Assembly (NCBI RefSeq): GCF_030695525.1 | Contig: NZ_JAUYSS010000047.1 | Coordinates: 186,001-250,000, forward strand | DNA: 64,000 bases | DNA from: Daejeonella sp. | Lineage (GTDB): Bacteria > Bacteroidota > Bacteroidia > Sphingobacteriales > Sphingobacteriaceae | Direction of reading: 5' to 3' | In this document: positions 43,861-52,071 of the stretch, in pieces | Layout of the letters: each line of letters begins with the position of its first letter | How positions within the stretch are numbered: the first letter of the stretch is position 1 | Translations under genes and position numbers: made by a program | Notes under the pieces: model-generated | Told to the model about the DNA's origin: nothing | The model's database searches: none | Seen by the model: only the letters and a program-made list of their open reading frames with translations

Positions 43861-46050
43861 GTGAGTAAAACTATAATCGTTTCAAACAGGTTGCCGGTCA
43901 AAATTTTTGAGGAGAATGGTGAATATACCTATTCTGCAAGTGAGGGCGGGCTGGCCACGGGTTTAGGTTCTATTTATAAAGATGGTGAAAATATCTGGAT
44001 CGGTTGGCCCGGAATTGAGGTGAATGAACCCGAAAAGCAGGCAGATATTATTCAAAATTTGAAAGTTTTGAAGCTTCTTCCTGTTTTTTTAAGTCAGGAG
44101 GAGATTAATGAGTACTATGAAGGTTTTTCCAATGAAATATTATGGCCAATCTTCCATTATTATGCTTCAACTTATGTGAATTACAAGCAATCGAACTGGG
44201 ATTTTTATCAAACCGTAAATCAGAAATTCAGGGAAGTTATTCTAAGTGTTGCCGAACCGGGTGATACGATTTGGATCCATGATTATCAGTTGTTATTGCT
44301 TCCCGGAATGATCAGGGCAGAGAATGCTGATTTGACAATTGGTTTTTTTCTGCACATTCCCTTTCCTTCTTATGAGTTGTTCAGACTTATTCCCTGGAGA
44401 GCAGAATTACTGGAAGGTATGTTGGGTGCCGATTTGGTTGGATTCCATACATATGATGATGTACAGCATTTTATGAATGCGGCAATTAGAATATTGCCGA
44501 TTAATTCCAGCTCAAATATTTTGACAGTAGATGACCGACCGGTTGTAGCTGAAGCTTTTCCAATGGGGATCGATTATAATAAATATTCTTCTCTTATTAA
44601 TGATGAGAGTGTATTGGAACAGATCAGCTTATTAAAAGAGAATTTTGGTGATAACCGGATCATTTTATCTGTAGACCGTTTAGATTACAGTAAGGGTATT
44701 CTACAAAGATTAGCTGCATTTGAGCTTTTACTCGAATTATATCCGGAATATATCGGAAAAGTTGTTCTATATATGGTTGTGGTACCTTCTCGCGACAATG
44801 TACCTCAGTATAGGGAGTTAAAAGACCATATTGATAAGAAAGTTGGGAACATTAATGCTTCATATCGTACCATGCAATGGTCACCGGTGTTGTATTTCTA
44901 TCGATCATTTCCAATTGAAGCACTTTCTGCTTTATATCAGATGGCTGATATCGGACTTGTAACTCCAATGCGCGATGGTATGAACCTGGTCAGCAAGGAA
45001 TATGTGGCCAGTCGCACTAAAAACAATGGGGTTTTAATTCTAAGTGAAATGGCTGGGGCATCCAAAGAACTAATCGATGCGCTGATCGTAAACCCAAATA
45101 ACATAGGCGATATCACCAGAGCCATAGTTCAGGCTTTGAATATGCCGCTTGCTGAACAGGAAACAAAAATGGCAGAAATGAGGAAGGTGGTTTCCAGGTT
45201 TAATATCTTTCATTGGGTGAAAATATATATGGATAAGTTACAAGAGGTCAAACAATTACAAAAGTCAATGCAATCCAGACATGTTGATTTTAGTGTAGCA
45301 AAAAATGTAAGTGCCAGGTACTCATCTGCATCAAAGCGTATTATTTTTTTAGATTATGATGGAACTCTGGTTAATTTCCATACTGACATCAATAAAGCGA
45401 GTCCAGATCCTGCGCTTTATGTTTTACTGGAAAAGCTAAGTACTGATAAGTCAAATGAAGTTGTTCTGATAAGCGGACGGGATCATCTTAAAATGGAGGA
45501 ATGGTTTGGTCATTCCGGCGTTCATATTATTGCTGAGCATGGTGTATGGCAAAAGCAAATAGGTAATACCTGGACAAACATTGTGGGATTAACTGATACC
45601 TGGAAGGAAGAAATATATCCGATCCTGAACACCTATGTTGAACGGACACCCGGATCATTTATTGAAGAGAAAAGCTTTTCTCTGGTATGGCATTACCGGA
45701 AAGTTCCAAAAGATCTTGGGGAACTCAGAGTATCTGAACTAGTAAACAATCTGGTATATCTTACTAAAGATAAAGGACTGCAGCTTCTGCCCGGGAACAA
45801 GGTTATTGAGATTAAAAATATGGAGATTAATAAGGGAAAAGCGGCTTTAAACTTCATGTTCATGAACGAATATGATTTCGTAATGGCTATAGGGGATGAT
45901 CATACCGATGAGGATATTTTCAAAGCCCTGCCAGATTCGGCCCTTACTTTTAAGGTCGGAAGCAGCTTGTCGGCTGCCCGGTTTTATCTCCGAAATCCCC
46001 GTGAGGTAAGACAATTTTTACATGGACTTGGCTCTGATACTGATCAGTAA
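43861..46050 (+). CDS. Bifunctional trehalose-6-phosphate synthase / trehalose-6-phosphate phosphatase (OtsA-OtsB fusion)
   Basis: A 729-residue fusion starting at GTG. The GT20 synthase domain (about 1-465) has ASEGGLATGLGSIYK, the glucose-6-phosphate site WPIFHYYASTYVNY, IWIHDYQLLLLPGMIR, SVDRLDYSKGILQRL and TPMRDGMNLVSKEYVAS. After a linker, a HAD phosphatase domain (about 490-725) has FLDYDGTLVNF (Asp498, Asp500), VLISGRDH and AIGDDHTDEDIF. It makes trehalose from UDP-glucose (or other NDP-glucose) and glucose 6-phosphate, then removes the phosphate, as an osmolyte or reserve pathway. It faces a GH15 gene often paired with it in Bacteroidota. Upstream spacer holds no clear promoter box. 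Confidence 0.94.
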   Translation: MSKTIIVSNRLPVKIFEENGEYTYSASEGGLATGLGSIYKDGENIWIGWPGIEVNEPEKQADIIQNLKVLKLLPVFLSQEEINEYYEGFSNEILWPIFHYYASTYVNYKQSNWDFYQTVNQKFREVILSVAEPGDTIWIHDYQLLLLPGMIRAENADLTIGFFLHIPFPSYELFRLIPWRAELLEGMLGADLVGFHTYDDVQHFMNAAIRILPINSSSNILTVDDRPVVAEAFPMGIDYNKYSSLINDESVLEQISLLKENFGDNRIILSVDRLDYSKGILQRLAAFELLLELYPEYIGKVVLYMVVVPSRDNVPQYRELKDHIDKKVGNINASYRTMQWSPVLYFYRSFPIEALSALYQMADIGLVTPMRDGMNLVSKEYVASRTKNNGVLILSEMAGASKELIDALIVNPNNIGDITRAIVQALNMPLAEQETKMAEMRKVVSRFNIFHWVKIYMDKLQEVKQLQKSMQSRHVDFSVAKNVSARYSSASKRIIFLDYDGTLVNFHTDINKASPDPALYVLLEKLSTDKSNEVVLISGRDHLKMEEWFGHSGVHIIAEHGVWQKQIGNTWTNIVGLTDTWKEEIYPILNTYVERTPGSFIEEKSFSLVWHYRKVPKDLGELRVSELVNNLVYLTKDKGLQLLPGNKVIEIKNMEINKGKAALNFMFMNEYDFVMAIGDDHTDEDIFKALPDSALTFKVGSSLSAARFYLRNPREVRQFLHGLGSDTDQ

Positions 46051-46193
46051 ATAGCAATTGTGTTTAGCTACATTGACTACATAACGTGAGTCCGATTTAA
46101 AATTTAACATAAATATTCGCTTAAGACAAAAGCTATAGCTGCAACCCGGGTTAATTTCAAATGGCAGGTGATCCTTCGGAGCTACCCGTCACA

Positions 46194-46258
46194 ATGAAAA
46201 ACAGCTCCAGGTAAAATAAACCTTGCCGCAGGAGGTAGCTTACGGCTATTTGTAATTT
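46194..46258 (+). repeat. Dispersed 65-nt element, copy B
   Basis: Opens ATGAAAAACAGCTCCAGGTA and contains AAATAAACCTTGCCG and AGGAGGTA; 57 of 65 positions match copy A at 40287-40351 by hand. Looser similarity (ATCCTT...GCT..CC) extends about 25 bases further upstream in both copies. Partly base-paired (GCCG/CGGC with one mismatch inside). Confidence 0.75.
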
Positions 46259-46262
46259 CCCT

Positions 46263-46325
46263 GTGGTTGGTGTTATCACCGACCACTTGATATAATCGTG
46301 CTTGGTACGGTGAGAACACCGACCA
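46263..46325. repeat. Two tandem GGTG-N4-CACC hairpins
   Basis: Hairpin 1 (46264-46286): TGGTTGGTG-TTAT-CACCGACCA. Hairpin 2 (46303-46325): TGGTACGGTG-AGAA-CACCGACCA with one bulge. Stems and the tail CACCGACCA are the same, the tetraloops differ, which is the pattern of a repeated structured unit. They may also terminate the convergent trehalose transcripts, but no T-run follows. Confidence 0.6.
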
Positions 46326-46486
46326 GAGGGTAATATAACAGGATTAATTGCCGGAACTGCCACCGGAGGAAAGGGCTGAATTAACCGATATTACGCAGGC
46401 ATTGCTTTCCAAAATCAAATTATTTTGGCTCCAGAGCCCTATCGGAATAATTATAAGCCTCTCCTTTAACCTTCCTTATATCTAGG

Positions 46487-48268
46487 TTAAATAAATACAG
46501 GCCGATCCAGTTTTATCGCAATGCGGTAAGCAGCATTCATCAAACCCACATGGCTATAGGCCTGAGGGAAATTCCCCCACTGGCTGCCGCTTTCTTCATC
46601 CACATCCTCACTAAATAACAAAAGGTGGTTTGAATATTGCAAAAGGTTTTCAAATTCCCGGATCGCATCATCAAGGCGGCCAACACAGGCCAGAGCTTCG
46701 ACATACCAGAAAGCACAAATCAGGAAAGTGGATTTTGGTTTGCCAAAATCATCAGAATGTAAATATCTGTGAAATAGACCTTTTTCTGTTTTTAATTCTT
46801 TCTCAAGCATGCTGAGATGATCTTTTGCACGGTCAGAAGCCGGGTCAAGGTAATTCATCATAATGAGCTGAAGGGTGCTTGCATCAAGATGTGGACTGCC
46901 TACAGCATGGGTATAAACCTTGCGAACGGGGTCATAACAATTCTCAATGTGGACAGCAGCTCTGTTTTTCAGGGAAATTGCCTTCTCTACCAGTTCAATA
47001 TCACCGATTGCACGTGCCATTTTTTCAGCAGCAGAGCAGCCTGCCCATTGAAATAGATTACTGTAACAATGGGTATTGGCAATATTTCTGAATTCCCAGA
47101 TACCGGCATCCTTCTCATCAATGGTGAGTTCAACTTTCGAAAGCAAATAGCTTATCCAGTGGGCAGAATCTTTTCTCTCTGAAATTACAAAACGATGGTC
47201 GGTATATAAGGGCAACAAAGAAATAAGAACTTGTCCGTAAATGTCATTTTGAATATGTTCAAATGCCTGATTGCCAATACGTACAGGTTTGTTTCCCAAA
47301 TACCCATCCAGATGTTCCAGTATAGTCTCTGTCAGAAACTTTTCCCCGGTTATCCCGTATAATGGTTGATAGCGCCCTTTTTCTGAAAACGAAAGGTCAG
47401 AAACATAGCTAAAATAGCGCTCCATTTCTTCAAAATGCCCGATATGACTTAAGGCACTTATCACATAAAATGTGTCTCTTAACCAGCAATACCGATAATC
47501 CCAGTTGCGACCGCTGCCCGGAAATTCAGACAGACTGGTAGTGCTTGCAGCAATGATTGCTCCCGTATCTTCATATTGGTGAATCTTAAGTGCCAGTGCT
47601 GATCTGATTACGTTTTTTTGATAGAAAATGGCAATGGAAGAGTGCTTTATCCAAAGTCTCCAATAATTGATCGTTTCGAGAAGAAAGCGTTCTGCTGTAC
47701 TAGCCAGAGGGGCTTCAAGTGGTTCCCCATAGGTAAAAACTAAGTATTTTGTTTCGCTCAATACCGAAGACTGCTCATCAATGATATAATTAATGGGAAT
47801 ATTTGTGGTTAAGCGTATTTTTTCTTCCGAACCATTATATTCAATATGGCTGCTGCCGCGTGAAGCTTTTAATGTCTTGATCCCATAGTTGTAAACAGGC
47901 TTACATTTAACTTTTATGCGTGGTGTACCGCTAATTAATTCGATTTTCCTGATCAGCATTAAAGGTTTAAAATATCTATCAAACTGATTAAATCTTGGGG
48001 CAAAGTCGGTTATCCTGTAAACCCCTTCAGCTGATGTAATTTCGGTGCAAAGCACATTGGTATTCTCCAGATAATATTGATGCGATTCATACTCTCCTGA
48101 TGGTAAAATCGAAAATTCACCTCCTTTATCTTTATCTAAAAGTCCGCCAAAAACAAAGGAGCTATCAAATCTTGGCCAGCATAACCAATCTATGTTCGTG
48201 TTCTTGTTAATGTGTGCCATAAAAGCACAATTCCCTATTATACCGGTTTGATATGTATGTTTCTGCAT
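46487..48268 (-). CDS. Glycoside hydrolase family 15 protein (glucoamylase/trehalase type)
   Basis: A 593-residue protein of the bacterial GH15 family. The N-terminal super-sandwich domain starts GIIGNCAFMAHINKNTNIDW then LCWPRFDSSFVFGGLLD; the catalytic (alpha/alpha)6 barrel has GSGRNWDYRYCWLRDTFYVI and the final EDVDEESGSQWGNFPQAYSH with catalytic acids. There is no signal peptide, so it is cytoplasmic. GH15 members split alpha-glucans from the end; a mycobacterial branch hydrolyses trehalose. Facing the trehalose synthase/phosphatase gene, trehalose turnover is the most economical role, though glucodextran or malto-oligosaccharide hydrolysis is equally possible from sequence alone. Confidence 0.9.
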   Translation of the reverse strand: MQKHTYQTGIIGNCAFMAHINKNTNIDWLCWPRFDSSFVFGGLLDKDKGGEFSILPSGEYESHQYYLENTNVLCTEITSAEGVYRITDFAPRFNQFDRYFKPLMLIRKIELISGTPRIKVKCKPVYNYGIKTLKASRGSSHIEYNGSEEKIRLTTNIPINYIIDEQSSVLSETKYLVFTYGEPLEAPLASTAERFLLETINYWRLWIKHSSIAIFYQKNVIRSALALKIHQYEDTGAIIAASTTSLSEFPGSGRNWDYRYCWLRDTFYVISALSHIGHFEEMERYFSYVSDLSFSEKGRYQPLYGITGEKFLTETILEHLDGYLGNKPVRIGNQAFEHIQNDIYGQVLISLLPLYTDHRFVISERKDSAHWISYLLSKVELTIDEKDAGIWEFRNIANTHCYSNLFQWAGCSAAEKMARAIGDIELVEKAISLKNRAAVHIENCYDPVRKVYTHAVGSPHLDASTLQLIMMNYLDPASDRAKDHLSMLEKELKTEKGLFHRYLHSDDFGKPKSTFLICAFWYVEALACVGRLDDAIREFENLLQYSNHLLLFSEDVDEESGSQWGNFPQAYSHVGLMNAAYRIAIKLDRPVFI

Positions 48269-48605
48269 AATTTTTGTGAAAAAATTCGGAATAATTCCCG
48301 GCTTGGCATTTACAGCCCAAACAAAATTGATATTTCTTATTACAGATCTATATCGTAGTATTGGCGCCGGGCATTTAATTGTACAATAATATGATCAGAG
48401 AAGCCTCAGTCGCTAAAATACATCATTTTTTATGGTATTGCCAAAATTTTTTAGGCTATTTGAATTCAGAATTCCTGCATTGGATTGTTTTCACCAACTT
48501 ATATTCATTAACAATATATGCTTTCAATGTAATATTCAAAAAGACTCCTATCAGACAATTAGTATAAATTCATACATTTAGCTTTTTAAAAATATTTATA
48601 GAACT
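48269..48605. other. Gene-free divergent spacer
   Basis: 337 AT-rich bases between the divergent GH15 and BadF-type genes. It must carry both promoters, but I find no exact TAnnTTTG box; TACATTTA (7 of 8) lies near 48573-48580, about 26 nt before the plus-strand start. No repeat family of the window is present here. Confidence 0.5.
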
Positions 48606-49502
48606 ATGATCATTATTGCAGATGGAGGGTCTACCAAGACTAATTGGTGTTTATTGAATAAATCCGGGCAAAAAATTTATTTTAATACAGAAGGATACAA
48701 CCCATATTTTGTCAGCACCGAGTATATAATTGATTCACTCAGGAAGGGTTTACCTTCTGATCTTGATCTTTCTGATATTCATGAAGTAAATTATTATGGT
48801 GCCGGTTGTTCTACTGAAGATAAGGTACAGATTGTTGAAGATGCTATGTCTGTAATATTTAATCAAGCCAGTATCTATGTTGGACATGATCTTCTTGCTG
48901 CAGCACGTGCTTTACTTGGTTTGGATAGTGGTTTTGCAGCAATTTTGGGAACCGGAACAAATACAGGGCTTTACAATGGCAGGGATATTACTTTAAATAT
49001 TGACTCTGCCGCCTATATCCTGGGTGATGAAGGTAGTGGCTGTGATATTGGCAAGAAATTACTCACTGATTATTTAAGGGGCTACATGCCAGAGGTGGTT
49101 AGAGCGCGTTTCTGGGAAACATATAAACTGACCCCTGATGAAGTTACTGACAATGTTTATACCAAACCATTGGCAAATCGTTTTTGTGCCAGCTTTGCAA
49201 AGTTCGTGTATGATAATAATGTGCATGCAGAGTATTCAAGAAATATTGTAAAATCATCTTTTGTTGATTTTTTTGAAAACCTGGTTTCGCATTATCCTAA
49301 TTATAAGGATTATACTTTTAATTGTATCGGATCTGTGGGATATAATTTCAGAAATGTGCTTGAGGAAACAGCTACGGAGTATGGTATGAAAGTGGGTAAA
49401 ATCATCCGTTCCCCAATAGACGATCTGGTACGTTATCATGTTGAATTGGCACCAAGGAGTGCGGATCAGGTCCGCACTGACAACGGATCCAGGCCTCACT
49501 GA
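48606..49502 (+). CDS. BadF/BadG/BcrA/BcrD ATPase-family sugar kinase (N-acetylglucosamine-kinase-like)
   Basis: A 298-residue ASKHA kinase with an intact phosphate loop DGGSTKTNW (residues 6-14), FGAG-type loop YYGAGCSTEDK, VGHDLLAAARAL, ILGTGTNTGLYNG and YILGDEGSGCDIGKKLL. The family phosphorylates N-acetylglucosamine or glucosamine in the cytoplasm, useful for amino-sugar recycling. It is a paralogue of the gene in the pfkA operon, which has lost this loop. The natural end is probably near SPIDDLVRYHVELA; the last 14 residues (SADQVRTDNGSRPH) are encoded by a TGCGGATC hairpin array that continues past the stop. Single gene, convergent with ogt. Confidence 0.88.
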   Translation: MIIIADGGSTKTNWCLLNKSGQKIYFNTEGYNPYFVSTEYIIDSLRKGLPSDLDLSDIHEVNYYGAGCSTEDKVQIVEDAMSVIFNQASIYVGHDLLAAARALLGLDSGFAAILGTGTNTGLYNGRDITLNIDSAAYILGDEGSGCDIGKKLLTDYLRGYMPEVVRARFWETYKLTPDEVTDNVYTKPLANRFCASFAKFVYDNNVHAEYSRNIVKSSFVDFFENLVSHYPNYKDYTFNCIGSVGYNFRNVLEETATEYGMKVGKIIRSPIDDLVRYHVELAPRSADQVRTDNGSRPH

Positions 49503-49596
49503 CAGTGGATCAGGTCCGTACTGACAACAGACCTAATTTGACCCGCTGTCATTGCAGCCCAGAGCCGCAACTGTCATTGCGGGCCTGATCCGCAAC
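49459..49596. repeat. TGCGGATC hairpin array (five imperfect units, three forward and two inverted)
   Basis: Units: GTGCGGATCAGGTCCGCACT, ACGGATCCAGGCCTCACT, GTGGATCAGGTCCGTACT (forward), then two reverse units ending GAGCCGCAA and GATCCGCAA, each linked to TGACA or TGTCA. Most units fold as short GC hairpins. The array lies between two convergent genes and encodes the C-terminal tails of both. A lone unit occurs at 30415-30436. Confidence 0.8.
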
Positions 49597-50070
49597 AAAC
49601 AATACCGACTGCCCCATAGAAGTCATCCTTGCTTCATGTTCAAGCAGCCATTTTTTACGCCATAATCCTGCGGAGAACCCTACCAGATCGCCATTGCTGC
49701 CAATTACGCGATGGCATGGAATGACAATCATTAGGTTGTTGCGGCCATTCGCCAATGCAATTGCACGTATGGCCAAGGGACTTTTCATTCTTTTTGCTAA
49801 GGCCGCATAAGTTATGGGTTTGCCGGCATCAATTTTCCTTAATTCATTCCATACCTTTTGTTGGAAGGCGGTTCCCGGCTGAGCGATTGGAAAATCGAAA
49901 TACGTCCTCTTTTCCTCAAAATATTCTCTGAATTGTTCTTTAGCAGCTTCTGATAGTTCATTCGGGCTATCTAATGGCAGTTCATCAGGAAAACTTACGG
50001 CACAAATCTCCTGCTCATTGGCCTCAATGACCATTTGTCCAATAGGACTATCAAGTATTGAAAAAAACAT
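49549..50070 (-). CDS. ogt: Methylated-DNA-[protein]-cysteine S-methyltransferase
   Basis: A 173-residue repair protein. The C-terminal methyltransferase domain has QQKVWNELRKIDAGKPITYA, LAKRMKSPLAIRAIALANGR and the active-site IPCHRVIG with Cys119, followed by GFSAGLWRKKWLLEHE. It removes O6-alkyl groups from guanine in a single-turnover reaction. The family usually ends soon after LLEHE; the last 15 residues or so (ADQARNDSCGSGLQ) are encoded by the hairpin array shared with the convergent gene. The N-terminal domain is short but present. It is divergent from ccmB over an 86-bp spacer. Confidence 0.93.
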   Translation of the reverse strand: MFFSILDSPIGQMVIEANEQEICAVSFPDELPLDSPNELSEAAKEQFREYFEEKRTYFDFPIAQPGTAFQQKVWNELRKIDAGKPITYAALAKRMKSPLAIRAIALANGRNNLMIVIPCHRVIGSNGDLVGFSAGLWRKKWLLEHEARMTSMGQSVLFVADQARNDSCGSGLQ

Positions 50071-50143
50071 GATACAAAATACAAATAAATATTCGATTCA
50101 TTTATTGCCCGGGAATGAATACCCGAAACTGAAAAGCAAATTC

Positions 50144-50151
50144 TATATTTG
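50144..50151 (+). promoter_or_regulatory. Bacteroidota -7 promoter box TATATTTG before ccmB
   Basis: Exact TAnnTTTG match ending 5 nt (TTGCA) before the ccmB ATG at 50157, so the ccmBC mRNA should be leaderless. Confidence 0.5.
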
Positions 50152-50156
50152 TTGCA

Positions 50157-50819
50157 ATGGATTTATTGAATCAGGTTAAATTTCTGATCCGTAAGGAAAT
50201 CATGCTTGAATGGCGTTCAAAATATGCATTGAATGGCATTTTACTGTATGTGGTTTCAACAGTTTTTGTATGTTATCTGGCTTTCCGCGAGATTACCAGT
50301 CCGCCAACCTGGAATGCCCTCTTCTGGATTATTATGCTATTCGCCTCAGTGAATGCGATAACCAAAAGTTTTATCCAGGAAAGCAGGGGCAGGCAGTTGT
50401 ACTACTATACAATTACCAGTGCCCAGGCGATCATCATCTCCAAAATCATTTACAATATCTTCCTGATGCTGTTGCTCTCGGCCATTGCATTGGGTTTTTA
50501 TACCCTGGTTTTTAAAAATCTGCTGGGAGATCCACTATTCTATTTTTTTGCAGTGCTATTGGGCAGTATCAGTTTTGCATCTGTCTTTACGATGATCTCG
50601 GGCATCGCCTCCAAAGCAAACAATGCGGGAGGGCTTATGGCTATATTAAGTTTTCCGGTGATCATACCCCTATTGGTGGTTCTGATTAAGTTATCAAAGA
50701 ATGCAATGGACGGTTTAGACAGATCGGTCTCTTATGATGAGATCGGTGTTCTGATAGCCATAAATATCATTGTGATCACTACATCTTTATTGTTATTTCC
50801 TTACCTTTGGAAGGATTAA
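50157..50819 (+). CDS. ccmB: Haem exporter subunit CcmB-like ABC permease (cytochrome c maturation)
   Basis: A 220-residue membrane protein with six predicted spans. The start MDLLNQVKFLIRKEIMLEWR and the loop ITKSFIQESRGRQLYYYTIT are typical of Bacteroidota CcmB. With CcmA and CcmC it forms the ABC-type complex that releases haem-loaded CcmE. No ccmA is in the window, so the ATPase must be encoded elsewhere. It is first in the order ccmB, ccmC, ccmD-like, gdhA, ccmE, ccmF, and is followed 12 bases later by ccmC. The cytochrome domain of the fusion protein at 2.5-5.9 kb would be one client of this system. Confidence 0.9.
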   Translation: MDLLNQVKFLIRKEIMLEWRSKYALNGILLYVVSTVFVCYLAFREITSPPTWNALFWIIMLFASVNAITKSFIQESRGRQLYYYTITSAQAIIISKIIYNIFLMLLLSAIALGFYTLVFKNLLGDPLFYFFAVLLGSISFASVFTMISGIASKANNAGGLMAILSFPVIIPLLVVLIKLSKNAMDGLDRSVSYDEIGVLIAINIIVITTSLLLFPYLWKD

Positions 50820-50831
50820 TTCAAATTCATT

Positions 50832-51497
50832 ATGAATAAAAACTGGTGGAAAATCCTGGCCACAGTTCTTGTGCTTTACTCAATTATTGCGGGGTTTTTA
50901 TTTCATGTGCCGGCAAAGCCGATCTTAAACGAAACTATCCGGAATATTCATTTTCATGTACCGATGTGGTTTGCGATGATCGTCATGCTTACCGTTTCTT
51001 TTATTTACAGTATCCGTTATCTGAATTCAGCAAATGAAAATGATGATCTGATGGCCGTAGAAAGTGCCAATGTCGGAATCATTTTCGGTATTCTGGGACT
51101 GGTTACCGGTGCAGTTTGGGCAAAATATACCTGGGGTGAAGCCTGGAGTAATGACCCTAAACAAAATAGTGCAGCAATTGCCCTGCTTGTTTATCTGGCT
51201 TACCTTGTTTTAAGGAACTCATTAGAGGAGGAACAGAAAAGAGGCAAAATATCAGCAGTCTATAATATTTTCGCATTCCCTATAATGGTGGTCCTGTTAT
51301 TCATACTTCCGCGCATGACTGACTCACTCCACCCCGGAAATGGAGGTAACCCCGGATTTAATACCCAAGATATGGCTCCCGAACTGCGCCCGGTATTTTA
51401 TCCTGCTGTATTGGGTTGGATTCTGGTCAGTACCTGGATTACCACAATCAGGTATAGGATTAGGAAGGTTGAGAATAGGGAAAACTTAATTAATTGA
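50832..51497 (+). CDS. ccmC: Haem handling protein CcmC (CcsA family)
   Basis: A 221-residue membrane protein with six spans. The WWD-type haem motif appears as GAVWAKYTWGEAWSNDPK, with a His pair in IRNIHFHVPMWFAM and a further basic tail. CcmC attaches haem to CcmE in the periplasm. It lies 12 bases after ccmB and is likely co-transcribed. A 308-bp repeat-filled spacer then separates it from the ccmD-like gene, an interruption that is unusual inside such an operon. The last codons (VENRENLIN) are close to the repeat border and may be affected by it. Confidence 0.92.
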   Translation: MNKNWWKILATVLVLYSIIAGFLFHVPAKPILNETIRNIHFHVPMWFAMIVMLTVSFIYSIRYLNSANENDDLMAVESANVGIIFGILGLVTGAVWAKYTWGEAWSNDPKQNSAAIALLVYLAYLVLRNSLEEEQKRGKISAVYNIFAFPIMVVLLFILPRMTDSLHPGNGGNPGFNTQDMAPELRPVFYPAVLGWILVSTWITTIRYRIRKVENRENLIN

Positions 51498-51762
51498 CAG
51501 TTGACAGTTGACAATTGAGAGTGGAGAATTGAGAATTGAGAGTTGAGCGTGAAATACAGTAGGATGTCTGAGTGTAACGAAGGAACTTAGCAATAGGTGA
51601 GTAGGTGTTTGATATGAAAAATAGAAGTCAATAGGGGCTAAGGTCCCTCCTGCATCAGGATGACAGTATCAAGTAGATTGAGAGTTGACTCCAAATAGCT
51701 ATCGGGTTGACAATTGGTAGGATTTACTGACAACAGACAACTGATAACAGACAACCACTTTT
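51494..51762. repeat. Repeat-filled spacer between ccmC and ccmD
   Basis: Starts with TTGACAGTTGACAGTTGACA and GAGAATTGAGAATTGAGAGT (51495-51545), has a unique-looking middle (GGTCCCTCCTGCATCAGGAT at 51640-51660, similar in type to other spacer debris), and ends with TGACAACAGACAACTGATAA. No frame or terminator is visible. It interrupts the ccm operon. Confidence 0.65.
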
Positions 51763-51805
51763 TAGAAGAGCTAATACATTAAACTAACATATCAATTTCG
51801 GTACA

Positions 51806-52021
51806 ATGAAAAAATTTATCTTTACACTTAGCTTAATTCTGGCCTTTACATTAAACCTTCTGGCACAAAACTCCAATGGGGTTGAGATGGCTGATTCCCT
51901 GAGAGCTTCCGGAAAGATTTATGTTGTGGTGCTGGTTATCTGTGTCATCTTCATCGGACTGGCTATTTATCTCTTTTCCATTGATAGCCGATTGAAAAAA
52001 ATTGAAAAACAAAAACAATAA
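51806..52021 (+). CDS. ccmD: CcmD-like small membrane protein
   Basis: A 71-residue protein with a signal peptide (MKKFIFTLSLILAFTLNLLA, cut after Q), a short periplasmic part (EMADSLRASGKIY), one membrane span (about 39-57, VVVLVICVIFIGLAIYLF) and a basic cytoplasmic tail (SRLKKIEKQKQ). This layout is that of Bacteroidota CcmD-family proteins, which help CcmC and CcmE interact. Position after ccmC and before gdhA-ccmE supports it. Classical proteobacterial CcmD has no cleaved leader, so the label rests on family and place more than on motif. Confidence 0.75.
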   Translation: MKKFIFTLSLILAFTLNLLAQNSNGVEMADSLRASGKIYVVVLVICVIFIGLAIYLFSIDSRLKKIEKQKQ

Positions 52022-52071
52022 ATAACCCGTATTTAAGTTCTTTAAATGAGGTTTTTTCTGAATGATAGAAA

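Larger units (their letters stand above)
46051..46486. other. Gene-free, hairpin-rich spacer between convergent genes
   Basis: 436 bases between the trehalose fusion and the GH15 gene, without a credible frame. From left to right it holds ATAACGTGAGTCC (46082-46094, similar to the end of the MITE-like element at 59.1 kb), copy B of the 65-nt element, two tandem tetraloop hairpins, and a weak GGCTCCAGAGCC hairpin near 46427. The density of structure suggests either nested repeat insertions or an RNA. Confidence 0.6.

Noticed and set aside
46157..46363. Minus-strand 68-codon frame in the trehalose/GH15 spacer
   Set aside because: It translates the 65-nt element and the tandem hairpins, has no family resemblance, and the equivalent copy at 40.3 kb is not open.
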